From Scytonematopsis contorta HA4267-MV1 (GTDB taxonomy: Bacteria > Cyanobacteriota > Cyanobacteriia > Cyanobacteriales > Nostocaceae), in the NCBI GenBank assembly GCA_019359035.1, contig JAHHIC010000061.1, positions 1 through 64,000 on the forward strand: a DNA stretch of 64,000 nucleotides, read 5' to 3'. Every line of letters starts with the position of its first letter. Position 1 is the stretch's first letter. This document shows positions 35,788 through 44,955 of the stretch, piece after piece. The notes beneath the pieces were generated by a model, which was not told where the DNA came from, did not search any database, and was given only the letters and a program-made list of their open reading frames with translations. Made by a program: the position numbers and the translations under genes.

Positions 35788-36092
35788 GGCACGTATAATT
35801 ACTACGTTACGTCTCCTTTTTTGGTTGTGGCGTTTTTGGTTTGTAAACGGTCAGTAAAGGCAGGTGCATTTGAACTTCTGTCGAAAATGCATAGCCATCC
35901 ATAGTCTGCTTTTATTCGTGCTAAATATGTTTCTAGTTGGTCTTCTTCTGGCGATAAATCTGGGGCATTAAATAAATTTATAAACGGTTCGCCATGCTTA
36001 AAAGCCCAACCGTTACCCCTACGCTGAATTACTTGATAGTAAACAGGGCAAACAACAGATGTGTTAGAATTTGTCATAATTAAAAATATCAT
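35788..36092 (-). pseudogene. Chimeric fragment ending in an AAA ATPase/nuclease 3' end
   Basis: An open frame from ATG 36092 to 35802 starts with about 45 unrecognised residues (SNTSVVCPVYYQVIQRRGNGWAFKHGEPFINLF). It then joins EDQLETYLARIKADYGWLCIFDRSSNAPAFTDRLQTKNATTKKG, which is the C-terminus of the adjacent ATPase family. A 2-base insertion near the end shifts it away from the usual NVVIIRA finish. It is best read as the product of recombination between copies. Confidence 0.75.
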
Positions 36093-36225
36093 ATTTTAAG
36101 GAAGATAGCCCATAGGTGCTAACTAGGGACTATCGGTTTTAATTACTTGTCATCATTTTCTCGTGAGGAATTTAGACTAGGACTCTGGCAGGATATGATT
36201 AAAGATAAAGCTTGGAGTAATTCTC

Positions 36226-36465
36226 ATGAATGCTTACAAAAAATATATCACCGTAGAAGACCCAAATCATCTAGTTTTGTCTGGTTTACCTTTTAAAGCT
36301 GGACAACGAGTGGAAATAATTATTTTGTCAGACGATAATCCGAGAGATGAAATTAGTCAAAAACTTAAAGATTTATTTGATAAAACACAAGCTCTTCCGG
36401 AGGTACAAGATATTACAGAAGAAGAAATTGCAGCAGAAATTGAGGCTTACCGTCGCGGCGAATGA
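36226..36465 (+). CDS. Probable antitoxin of a PIN toxin pair
   Basis: 79 residues (AYKKYITVEDPNHLVLSGLPFKAGQRVEIIILSDD...) with a beta-rich N-terminus like AbrB/MazE- or Phd-type DNA-binding antitoxins and an acidic helical end (DITEEEIAAEIEAYRRGE). The stop overlaps the next start by four bases (ATGA at 36462), the usual coupling in toxin-antitoxin operons. The family is not certain. Confidence 0.78.
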   Translation: MNAYKKYITVEDPNHLVLSGLPFKAGQRVEIIILSDDNPRDEISQKLKDLFDKTQALPEVQDITEEEIAAEIEAYRRGE

Positions 36466-36872
36466 AAGTTATTATTGATACAAACATATTGGCTTCTGCT
36501 ATTCTTAGAGGTAGAGAACCAAGGGCAGCTATTCAATTTATTGTCAGTAGTCCAGATTTTGAGTGGATTGTTTCAGCAGAAATTATAGCGGAATATAAAG
36601 AAGTTTTAAGCCGTAAAAAATTTAAGTTGACCGAAGAAGTTAAAGCAGAATGGTTTGAAATTATCGATACATTTCCTACTCTTATTGATGTGAATGTGGA
36701 AATCGATTTTCCTAGAGATAGGAAGGACGCTAAATTTTTGGCTTGTGCGGTAGCTGCGGAGGCTGATTTTTTGATTACTGGAGATTCGGATTTTACGGAA
36801 GCTCAAAGTTTGGTGAATACAACTATTATTTCTGTGTCTTTGTTTAAAAGTCTTGTTGGTGATTTTTCCTGA
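36462..36872 (+). CDS. PIN-domain toxin (putative ribonuclease)
   Basis: 136 residues with an intact PIN domain: MKVIIDTNILASAIL (first Asp), SAEIIAEYKEVLSRKKF (Glu), FPRDRKDAKFLACAVAAEADFLITGDSDF (Asp and Asp). It resembles the COG1569-type PIN toxins. Translationally coupled to the antitoxin upstream. Unlike the VapC-like gene at 29275 it is uninterrupted, so this pair may be active. Confidence 0.87.
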   Translation: MKVIIDTNILASAILRGREPRAAIQFIVSSPDFEWIVSAEIIAEYKEVLSRKKFKLTEEVKAEWFEIIDTFPTLIDVNVEIDFPRDRKDAKFLACAVAAEADFLITGDSDFTEAQSLVNTTIISVSLFKSLVGDFS

Positions 36873-36982
36873 CCTATAGGGAGTTAGAATTAGGCTAATT
36901 AAGATGCCTCCTTTGTTAGAAAGCATCCTAAATTTAATATCAATTATTTTTTTCTTGACCCTCTTTGTGTAGGGCTGGCTAA

Positions 36983-39190
36983 TTATTTTTTTACAGAAGA
37001 TTTGCGCTGAGAAATATTTCTCTCGTTTTCTACATTATCGTTAACCCTTTCCGCAGTCATATGCTGCCTATAATGCTGCTGATAGTAGCTATAAGAAGCT
37101 GGTGCATAATCTTTTGACTTGTTAGCGACGACACCTAAAACGGGAGTACCTGCTACTTGTAATTCCTCTAATGCTTGTTGGAACTCAGTACGCTTCAGCT
37201 TTCCTAATCCAGCGACTATTACCATGCCATTGGTGTTTGCAGCTAGTAAGTTAGCATCAGCAAATCCTAAGTGAGGTGGAGCGTCATAAATGACTAAATC
37301 GTAAGAAGCTTGTAGGTCGCTCATTAAATCCTGCATTTTATAAGAAGCTAGCAAGCGTACGGAGTCTGGAGGGACAGGTCCAGCCGTCATTACATAGAGG
37401 CTATCCTCTTGGGGAGAGCGTTCTATTACGTTTTGCCAATCGAGGTCTTGAGAAATAACATCAGTTAATCCTTGGATATTCATTAATCCCAGACGTTTGT
37501 GTAGGGTAGGAAAACGGAGATTCGCGTCCACGAGCAATACTTTTTGTCCCATTGCTGCTGCTGCAAGTGCAAGTTGTATGGCGACAGTAGACTTTCCGTC
37601 ACCTTGTCCTGGCGAACTTATTACTAAAGAGCGAATAGGAGTATCTGAACCGAGCAAAAGAATATTGGTATAAAAGGAACGAAATACTTCAAAGAACAAA
37701 GGCAGAGCTTTTCCTGGAGATTGTTTTGACTTAACAGTAAGCTCTTTACTAAAGGGCACAACTCCCAATAATGGCAACCCTGTAGCTTCTTTGATGTCTT
37801 TTGTGCTGTAGATAACATTACTAAGTTTATCAACAAGCAAAGCTGCGCCAGTTCCCAGCAGCATTCCTAAAGCTATACCTAATATTAAGTTTTGCTTCGC
37901 ACTTGCTGACAAGCCTTCCACAGTGAAAGCTTCTGCTTTAATTTCTGTGGGGTTGAGTAATTTCCAAGGTTGCTGCTTTTGCGACAATTCAATCTGCAAA
38001 GCTTGTCGTTTAACTAGAAATTGAGTTAGGTTATCGTTAGCAATTTTTAATTGTTGTTGAATTCTGTCGTAATCGCGGCTATCAGTTGCTAATTCTTGTA
38101 ATTGTCGATTGAGAAACTTGATTTTATCTCCCAGAGAAGTATCCTTTGCTTGTAATTCTCGGATACGACTTTGGAAATCCCTTAAAACCCGCTGTTCTTC
38201 TGCTTGCAGTATTGGCAGTAAGTTATCTTTCCTTTCCCACAAAGTTATCATTGTTGGCTCGTCATCCCTAAATATCGCTGACCTTTTTTTAATCTCAATG
38301 TCAGCTTCTTGGATTTGGTCAAGTATTTTTTGGTAACGAGCATTTTCTGTCAGCACAGAATTTCCTGCTCGCTCAGAAGGCTGCTGCGCTAACTCGACTT
38401 GCAATTGCTGGTAGCGAGATACCATTTGTTCTAGTTGCACGCGGGTATCTAAATTTTGTTGCGTTAGAGTTGCAATTTGTGTAGAAACTTCCTGAGCTTT
38501 TTGTTGTGGGTCAACTAAGCGGTTTGTTTGGCGAAAAATTCGTAGTTGCTCTTGCCAAGCTTCAACTTTTTCTTGGAGTCCTCCTTTTTCGTTAATACGT
38601 GCTTGCACAAATTTAATTGCCTGTTTAACGTCTACTTGACGTTCTTCCAAACTATAATTCAGATAAGTATTAGCAAGTGCTTTTAAGACATCACGCACTT
38701 GCTTCTGCTCTAAAGATGTGTATTGGATTTTTAGTATTGTTGATTTCTTGCTGGCCGTACCAATCGCTAAATTTTTAGTAAGCGTCTCATAATCCAATTC
38801 TGGGTATTTAGCTTGGAGCGATTCCACAACAGGATTCAGCACCTTCGGGCTTTGTAAGACTCGAATTGTAGTCTCCATTTCTTGGGTTGATTCTGGAGAT
38901 GCTACTTGTTCATTACTACTAAGACTTTGAGGAACATTCGCTACAACCTGGTTCTCAGCAGTGACTGGCTTTGTTAAAATCTCCAGTGAGCCAGTATACA
39001 CGTAAGGGTCTTGCTCTGCTTTTAAAACTGTCCCTGTTGCTACTAAACTGGTTACTCCAGCAATTAACAATCCTCGACGACGCAAAGCTGCTCCAACTTG
39101 ACCTACATTTAATCCACCCTCATCGGTTTCATTTAACTGAATCGAATTGGCGGGTGGTAAAGGTTGAAAATATTTATCTGACTTAACCAT
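36983..39190 (-). CDS. Polysaccharide co-polymerase/tyrosine autokinase (Wzc-like)
   Basis: 735 residues. The N-terminal Wzz domain spans the membrane (first helix GLLIAGVTSLVATGTVL, second LILGIALGMLLGTGAALLV near residue 435) with a long coiled-coil periplasmic part between. The C-terminal BY-kinase domain has Walker A SSPGQGDGKSTVAIQLA, Walker A' KVLLVDANLRFP and Walker B YDLVIYDAPP, and a Tyr-rich tail (YAPASYSYYQQHYRQH) for autophosphorylation. Such proteins control chain length and export of exopolysaccharide. It lies at the downstream end of the polysaccharide locus, after a 590-base gap. Confidence 0.93.
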   Translation of the reverse strand: MVKSDKYFQPLPPANSIQLNETDEGGLNVGQVGAALRRRGLLIAGVTSLVATGTVLKAEQDPYVYTGSLEILTKPVTAENQVVANVPQSLSSNEQVASPESTQEMETTIRVLQSPKVLNPVVESLQAKYPELDYETLTKNLAIGTASKKSTILKIQYTSLEQKQVRDVLKALANTYLNYSLEERQVDVKQAIKFVQARINEKGGLQEKVEAWQEQLRIFRQTNRLVDPQQKAQEVSTQIATLTQQNLDTRVQLEQMVSRYQQLQVELAQQPSERAGNSVLTENARYQKILDQIQEADIEIKKRSAIFRDDEPTMITLWERKDNLLPILQAEEQRVLRDFQSRIRELQAKDTSLGDKIKFLNRQLQELATDSRDYDRIQQQLKIANDNLTQFLVKRQALQIELSQKQQPWKLLNPTEIKAEAFTVEGLSASAKQNLILGIALGMLLGTGAALLVDKLSNVIYSTKDIKEATGLPLLGVVPFSKELTVKSKQSPGKALPLFFEVFRSFYTNILLLGSDTPIRSLVISSPGQGDGKSTVAIQLALAAAAMGQKVLLVDANLRFPTLHKRLGLMNIQGLTDVISQDLDWQNVIERSPQEDSLYVMTAGPVPPDSVRLLASYKMQDLMSDLQASYDLVIYDAPPHLGFADANLLAANTNGMVIVAGLGKLKRTEFQQALEELQVAGTPVLGVVANKSKDYAPASYSYYQQHYRQHMTAERVNDNVENERNISQRKSSVKK

Positions 39191-39780
39191 AGTATTTGTA
39201 AACTGAATGACTGTTATCCAAGATGCTGTTCGGTACTTTGACGGTATTTAAATTTATGTTTTATAACGTAGTTAGATTCACTGAACGTACTCAATCGGCA
39301 GCACACCTGAATAAATTCTTAAAGGTTTTTACTGATTACATTTACTTACTAATCAGCTAATCTATACATGCTTATAAAAGTATGTTACGGATAAATTGCC
39401 CTGACTAATGTCTTTCAAGTATTTTTTTACTTAAGGAGATGCTTCGTTTGTATACAGCTAGAGTAGCATTAAATAAAAGTATACTGAAAAAGTTTTATAC
39501 TTTTTATGAAGTATGTGAAGATTTGATTTAGAGAAGTCATACAGCTAGGCTAAGAACTAATAAGTTTTGTTTGAGCAAACAAGTGGCTATCCAAGCTATC
39601 CTTGGATAACAGCTATGAATACAAATTTTGGGTGATAAGAGTATAACGTAATACTCACTATCTGTATTCATATTACAGGTAAATCTACGGTTGCTCCGGA
39701 AAAGAGTTGAGCAGTGTATGTTCTTTGCGGCTCCTAGAAATTTATATCGAATTTCTACGGTAGTATCAGACGGTAGCAGC
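39191..39780. other. Intergenic region before the Wzc-like gene
   Basis: No gene seen. It has two short hairpins: TATCCAAG-CTATC-CTTGGATA (39588-39608) and TAGAAATT-TATATCG-AATTTCTA (39735-39757), the second just past the end of the polymerase gene. Neither is followed by a clear T-run on the minus strand. Probably holds a separate promoter for the Wzc-like gene. Confidence 0.45.
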
Positions 39781-41196
39781 TTATTTAATTAGAAGTAATC
39801 GTTGCATCCAGCTTTTAAGCGATTTGGGACGTAATGGCTTTGCTTGCTCAAGTTGCGTTCTCGTATGATTTAATTTTTGGCTCTGATGCTCTTGATACTG
39901 GATACCGATAATTGCAGCGACATATAGCATATATCCAGGTTCTTCCATTTGAGAAAAAACCAGACCAAAAAGAAAAATGCAAACGACTAAGTATTTAGAA
40001 ATATCATCAACACAAAGCTTGCGCCAAACTATAGACCAAATATATGTAAATGATACTAAACCAACAAATCCTAAATCTCCCCAAATTGCAGCCCAACCAA
40101 ACATAGGAGAAAACATGCTTGACTGGTCACCTAGCCAGCTAACTCGCACTGCATCCCAAATCGCATTACTTGCTGGGTGTATACTCGCACCTAATGGGAC
40201 TAATAGTTCATTGTATTCTCTAAGCATCCAGCCACCCAAACGTCCAATAGTATGACCTGGACCAAGACCAAATAATGGATTCAAAAATGATTGGTAATAT
40301 GTTGGAACAATACGAAATACTGAAGTTTTTAGTAAGGTTGCTTCGCCATTAGGTCCGTATATTTCTGGTCTAATCCAGATATTGAAAGCTCTGAATTCTG
40401 GTAAATTTTGTGTTGCCCAATAAAATGCAACACCTACAACCACAGCAGGTATAAAATATTGTAAAAATTTACCAATATTTTGAACTTTACTTAGCAACAA
40501 AACTATCCATGCTAAACCAAGTACCAAGATTACTTGCTTGGCATCAGCCATATTCATGTGCCAAAATGTAACTAAAAATACAACTAAGCGAATCCAAAAT
40601 GGGACTGTTTTAGCAACCAATAAATAGAACAGGCCAAATGTTAATGCAACGGAAGCTCCTACAACGTGTCCCGCTCCTTGTCCAATAAAAACACCTTTGA
40701 TATTGTCTGCTCCCGCAGCCCCAAGTGTTTGCAAACGGAGAACATAGAACTGGAAATAAGCGAAAAAACTATTGATAATACCAGCTATTATTATATGCGC
40801 TCGAAAATTTCGTAATTTTTCGGGAGACAACCCAATGCTGATAATTGTCAGTAATAGTAAAAAATGTTCACAAAAAAGTATAAAATCAAAAAAGATATTG
40901 ATTATACCTGCTTTGTTAATATAGCCGCTAGCAACAACGACTGTGAAAAAGAGAAATAGAGCAAATATTAATTCTTTAGCAACTAAAATTTGTCTGCGGT
41001 CTTTAAGACGAGTTTTGGTTAAAGTCAAAACACAAGCAAAAGGAACTAATATAAGGTGTAAAAAATTGAGAATGTCTGGAATTCCAACAGCTGTAACAAC
41101 ACGGGGATAGAAGGCTGTGTAAAAACTAAATAACAACAGCGAAGAAAGGAGTATATAACCTTTGCGTTTCTGTGGAAGTATAATTCGTGTGTTCAT
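39781..41196 (-). CDS. O-antigen ligase/polymerase-like membrane protein (Wzy-type)
   Basis: About 471 residues with ten or more hydrophobic helices (for example ILLSSLLLFSFYTAFYP, LIFALFLFFTVVVASGYI, HLLLLTIISIG-like stretches) and a large loop between late helices (ATQNLPEFRAFNIWIRPEIYGPNGEATLL ... GLGPGHTIGRLGGWM). That is the arrangement of Wzy/O-antigen-ligase-type enzymes that join polysaccharide repeat units at the membrane. The loop motif FGLGPGHT...G fits. Assignment is by topology and by position between glycosyltransferases and the co-polymerase. ATG 41196 begins 12 bases after the upstream GT gene ends. Confidence 0.8.
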   Translation of the reverse strand: MNTRIILPQKRKGYILLSSLLLFSFYTAFYPRVVTAVGIPDILNFLHLILVPFACVLTLTKTRLKDRRQILVAKELIFALFLFFTVVVASGYINKAGIINIFFDFILFCEHFLLLLTIISIGLSPEKLRNFRAHIIIAGIINSFFAYFQFYVLRLQTLGAAGADNIKGVFIGQGAGHVVGASVALTFGLFYLLVAKTVPFWIRLVVFLVTFWHMNMADAKQVILVLGLAWIVLLLSKVQNIGKFLQYFIPAVVVGVAFYWATQNLPEFRAFNIWIRPEIYGPNGEATLLKTSVFRIVPTYYQSFLNPLFGLGPGHTIGRLGGWMLREYNELLVPLGASIHPASNAIWDAVRVSWLGDQSSMFSPMFGWAAIWGDLGFVGLVSFTYIWSIVWRKLCVDDISKYLVVCIFLFGLVFSQMEEPGYMLYVAAIIGIQYQEHQSQKLNHTRTQLEQAKPLRPKSLKSWMQRLLLIK

Positions 41197-41208
41197 TACC
41201 CTTATTCC

Positions 41209-42381
41209 CTAGACTATAGTTCCTTTGTGTACTAAAGAATAAATATCCATTAACCTACGATAATTTTCTGCTGCAGTATATTTAGCTTCATATTCAGCCC
41301 TCGCAGCAAAACGCATTTGCTGCCACTTTTCGGGATACTGCAATACCCATTCCACTTGTTGCAGTAATGATGTTGAATCACCTGGCTCAAAGTGTAGCCC
41401 AGTTCGACCATGTTCTACTAATTCGGCGATCGCGCCAATATTTGCTGCAATTACGGGTGTACCTTTGGCGAACGCTTCCACTGCTACCCGTCCAAAGGTT
41501 TCATACCATTTAGAGGGGAAAATCAGTAACTTTGCTTCTCCCATCAAAGCATGAACTTTTGACATTGGCTGGCGTCCCAACCACTCAACTTGAGGTAGTC
41601 GTTTAGCTAAATCTGCTACTTGATTTGCTAATGGCCCATCTCCAACAATTTTTAAGGGCATTTTATCACCCAGCTTTTCCCAGGCGGTAAGTAGCGTATC
41701 TAAGCCTTTTTCGACTGAAAGCCTACCGACAAAAAGTGCGTAACCGCCAGCACCTTCCCCAACTCCTGGGTCGGGATGAATGAAATTGGGTTTAACAATA
41801 ATCTTTTCTGGGTTGATTCCACCTTGAATGAATTTCTGGCGCGCAAACTCAGTTAAGGTAATATATGTATCTACCATTTTTGACCAAGTTTGCATGGCAC
41901 GGTGTGTAGTTATCATCGTTGCGACAGCAGCGCTGGCTGGGCGATTTTCTCGGTAACAACCGTGCATTACTCCTGGATAAGGAACTAACTTATCCATACA
42001 ATCTTCACAAACCTTACCGTCACGAAAGAATAAACCGTTGGGGCATAATAAACGGTAATTTCGCAGGGTTTGAACTACAGGTACACCTTGAGCTTTGGCT
42101 GCATAATAAACAGAAGGGGAAATTAAGGGGAAAAAATTCTGAACGTGAATTAAATCGCAGTTTGATTCCCTAAGTTTTTGTTGAACTATTTTGTAAGATT
42201 CGTCTGACCAAACGGTTTTAACTGCGGTCTTCATTGCACCAATCGCAGCAACACGGTCGTTGTGTTCTTGATAAACCTCAACGGTGTGACCCATTTCCCG
42301 TAACAAGCGTTCCTCTGACTCGCGGGACTCATCTTCGCCACCACGAATCTGGTAGTTATTATGTATGCTAAGTATACGCAT
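41209..42381 (-). CDS. Glycosyltransferase family 4 protein
   Basis: About 390 residues, GT-B fold. The N-terminus reads MRILSIHNNYQIRGGEDESRESEERLL, typical of GT4 enzymes with an N-terminal acceptor domain. A Cys pair (RLLCPNGLFFRDGKVCEDCM) is characteristic of one GT4 subgroup. The donor domain has YALFVGRLSVEKGLDTLLTAWEKL, LKIVGDGPL, VEWLGRQP and the motif FPSKWYETFGRVAVEAFAKGTPVIA (E-x7-E). It probably adds a sugar to a lipid-linked exopolysaccharide unit. Confidence 0.9.
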   Translation of the reverse strand: MRILSIHNNYQIRGGEDESRESEERLLREMGHTVEVYQEHNDRVAAIGAMKTAVKTVWSDESYKIVQQKLRESNCDLIHVQNFFPLISPSVYYAAKAQGVPVVQTLRNYRLLCPNGLFFRDGKVCEDCMDKLVPYPGVMHGCYRENRPASAAVATMITTHRAMQTWSKMVDTYITLTEFARQKFIQGGINPEKIIVKPNFIHPDPGVGEGAGGYALFVGRLSVEKGLDTLLTAWEKLGDKMPLKIVGDGPLANQVADLAKRLPQVEWLGRQPMSKVHALMGEAKLLIFPSKWYETFGRVAVEAFAKGTPVIAANIGAIAELVEHGRTGLHFEPGDSTSLLQQVEWVLQYPEKWQQMRFAARAEYEAKYTAAENYRRLMDIYSLVHKGTIV

Positions 42382-42515
42382 AAAATATACCGTGTTAAAA
42401 TTTACAATGCCAGTATCAGATTTACTTTAAATAAATAATTTTCTTACAAAGTCTACGTGGAAATGCACCCTTACAATGTTCCAAGAATACAGTAAATATA
42501 TCCGGAAGTTTAAAT

Positions 42516-43649
42516 TTACTCTCGTGAAACCATTTCGTAAATTCCTTCCAAAATTTGCATTTGCTTTTCGCTGTCAAAATTAGCTTGTACGTGCTGACGG
42601 GCTTGCTCACTGAAGCTTTGCCACATTTGTGGGTCTTTCAATAACTGCAAACTGTATTCTGCAAGGGATTCTACGTCTCGCTCTGCTGCCAAAAAGCCTG
42701 TTTGTCCATGAATTACCGCTTCTGGAATTCCTGCGTGCAGTGTACTAATTACAGGAAGCGCCATCGCTTGACCCTCAAGAACAACGGTAGGTAATCCTTC
42801 GGAATCTCCTTGAAAAGCGGTAACACTAGGTACAGCGAGTAAGCGAGCGCGGTTCATCCAATTTTTGACAACGTTGGAAGGTTGAGTACCCAGAAATTGG
42901 TAGTTGTGCAGTAACTTTGCTGCAAGTACCTCCAAGGAGGAGCGTAAAGGACCACCCCCAATAATTACTAATTGCACTTCAGGAAGAACAGTTTGCACCT
43001 TAGCCATTGCCTTGATTAAATATTCACAACCTTTTTTTTCTGTCAAGCGACCAACAAAAAGAATTACAGGTTCGCGAAGTAGGGTGTCGTCTGGTTGGAA
43101 TTGATGAATATTTATACCGTCATAGTGAGTAACAATTTTTTCTTCGGGAAAGCCTTGCTCTTTTAGCTTTCCCTTAATAAAATCAGATACTGCAATAAAT
43201 AGCCGTGCTTCTTGTTTAAGCGACTCGCGACGCTGATAATAGATCCAGTGGTTGAGAGATGAGTAACGGACATATTCTTCTTTAACTGTGGCATCAGCAC
43301 CCCGGTAGTGAACAAGTAAGGGAATATTTAAGCTTCGCGCTAAAGGCAGTATCAACGCTCCACTCAGTCCAAACTGAGCATTAATTAAAATTGGATTAAC
43401 TTGTTTAATTCGCTCAGACAACTTGCGGGAAAAGCCGTTTAGCTTGAAAATACCCTCTTGAAATTGACCAAAAAAATTACCCTGATTCAAAACTGTAGTA
43501 CGTTCAGGTGGTAGGGCTAATCCTTGAACTTGGCGCGAACCTACATAGTAAGCTGTAAATGATTGTAGTTGTTCTCCCAAGGAACGAATAAAAGTTTGGG
43601 AAGAAGGTAACAGTAGGCTGTTAAAAATGACTACGGGAGGTTTGGACAT
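42516..43649 (-). CDS. Glycosyltransferase family 4 protein (WcaL-like)
   Basis: 377 residues, GT-B fold; the N-terminal sequence VVIFNSLLLPSSQTFIRSLGEQLQSFTAYYVG resembles colanic-acid-type glycosyltransferases (WcaL group). Donor-site motifs are VILFVGRLTEKKGCEYLIKAM, LVIIGGGPLRSSLE, FLGTQP and FQGDSEGLPTVVLEGQAMALPVIST. Cytoplasmic enzyme of exopolysaccharide unit assembly; sugar unknown. A 130-base gap separates it from the next gene. Confidence 0.9.
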   Translation of the reverse strand: MSKPPVVIFNSLLLPSSQTFIRSLGEQLQSFTAYYVGSRQVQGLALPPERTTVLNQGNFFGQFQEGIFKLNGFSRKLSERIKQVNPILINAQFGLSGALILPLARSLNIPLLVHYRGADATVKEEYVRYSSLNHWIYYQRRESLKQEARLFIAVSDFIKGKLKEQGFPEEKIVTHYDGINIHQFQPDDTLLREPVILFVGRLTEKKGCEYLIKAMAKVQTVLPEVQLVIIGGGPLRSSLEVLAAKLLHNYQFLGTQPSNVVKNWMNRARLLAVPSVTAFQGDSEGLPTVVLEGQAMALPVISTLHAGIPEAVIHGQTGFLAAERDVESLAEYSLQLLKDPQMWQSFSEQARQHVQANFDSEKQMQILEGIYEMVSRE

Positions 43650-43676
43650 ACAGTATTTTTATTAGTTTGTAGTAAT

Positions 43677-44954
43677 CTATGGCTGAACTGCACCTGAAGA
43701 TGCCAAACGCTTTTCATGACTGAGAACTTCTTCGTAAAGTTGAGTTAAGAACTCTCCCTTGATGTTCCAACTGTAAGCATCTTTTACTCGCTGCTGTCCT
43801 GCTTGTCCCATTTGCATTCGTAATTGTGGATGATTGGCTAGTTGCTTCATTGCAAAAGCCATTCCCTGTACAACTTCCTCTGGGTTATTAGCAGCAATCC
43901 TAAAGCCTGTTTCATCTGTAACTTGGTTAGCAGGCCCTCCCAATTTCAAACAAATTACTGGTCGTTCCGCAGCCATCGCTTCCACGCATACGGTGGGTGA
44001 GAAGTCGTGCAAACTGGGGTGAACTAAAGCACAAGATTCTCCCAACGCGCGTAATGCTTCTTCTCTTGGTAAATTGCCAAAAAAACGTACCTTGTCAGAA
44101 ATTCCTAAATCTGAAGCCAAAGCTTCTAACCGTTGGCGCTCTGGGCCATTACCAATAATCCAGTATTCGCCCTGTTCCAAATCAGCAGTTGCAAAGGCAC
44201 GCAAACCGAGATGAAATCCTTTCCAATGCAACAAACGACCCATGCTAATAAACCGCACGGGAGTTTCTAATTGTGAAACTGCACATTTTTCAAATTGGTC
44301 AAGGTCTTGTTTATTCACCCCTGTTTGTCCGGGGATAACTTTTATATTTTTTACACCCAAAGCGTTAACACAATCCGCAGTTTCTGATGTGCAAACGATA
44401 GCAGCAGCAGTACGTTTAGCTGTTATACGAACAAAAGGGTCGCGTTCGCCAATCCAACGGCTCCAATCGCGCAAAGTTTCGTAAATCCTGCCATTAAGAT
44501 TAAAATCGCGCCAAAACGACTTGGGTGCTGTTTCTCCACCTCCAAGAGGACCCCAGACAAAAGGTATTGGTAGTAGTGAAAGGAAACTAGGAAAACAGTA
44601 TCTGCCGTAGGTAATATGATGTGTTAAATCAAACTGGTGGGAGCGGTGCAATTTACTTGCTGTGAAGTATACCCCAATCTGCCAAAAGTAATAGTGAAAG
44701 TATAATGCTGTTTGCCCTCGGTTCCACCATCTAGCCCAAGCAGGCAAATCATGATAAACAAAATTAAGTCCAGGAATTGGATTATTAGCAAATTCAGCTT
44801 CAATGCTTGGTCGATTGTTCTCACGAGTAAGTACCCATACAGACTCATAATGTTGAGATATTTCTCGAACCATGTTCCAACCGACTCCTGGCTCTGAACC
44901 CATTTGTGGTCTACAAGCGTAAGCTGATACCAAAATTTTTAAGGGCTTCTTCAT
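43677..44954 (-). CDS. Glycosyltransferase family 4 protein
   Basis: 425 residues. KILVSAYACRPQMGSEPGVGWNMVREIS is a typical GT4 opening (GSEPGVGW). The C-terminal half has VRFISMGRLLHWKGFHLGLRAF, YWIIGNGPERQRLEALA, VRFFGNLPREEAL and HPSLHDFSPTVCVEAMAAERPVICLKLGGPA. It starts two bases from the end of the preceding GT gene, so translation is likely coupled. Exopolysaccharide assembly. Confidence 0.9.
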   Translation of the reverse strand: MKKPLKILVSAYACRPQMGSEPGVGWNMVREISQHYESVWVLTRENNRPSIEAEFANNPIPGLNFVYHDLPAWARWWNRGQTALYFHYYFWQIGVYFTASKLHRSHQFDLTHHITYGRYCFPSFLSLLPIPFVWGPLGGGETAPKSFWRDFNLNGRIYETLRDWSRWIGERDPFVRITAKRTAAAIVCTSETADCVNALGVKNIKVIPGQTGVNKQDLDQFEKCAVSQLETPVRFISMGRLLHWKGFHLGLRAFATADLEQGEYWIIGNGPERQRLEALASDLGISDKVRFFGNLPREEALRALGESCALVHPSLHDFSPTVCVEAMAAERPVICLKLGGPANQVTDETGFRIAANNPEEVVQGMAFAMKQLANHPQLRMQMGQAGQQRVKDAYSWNIKGEFLTQLYEEVLSHEKRLASSGAVQP

Positions 44955-44955
44955 T

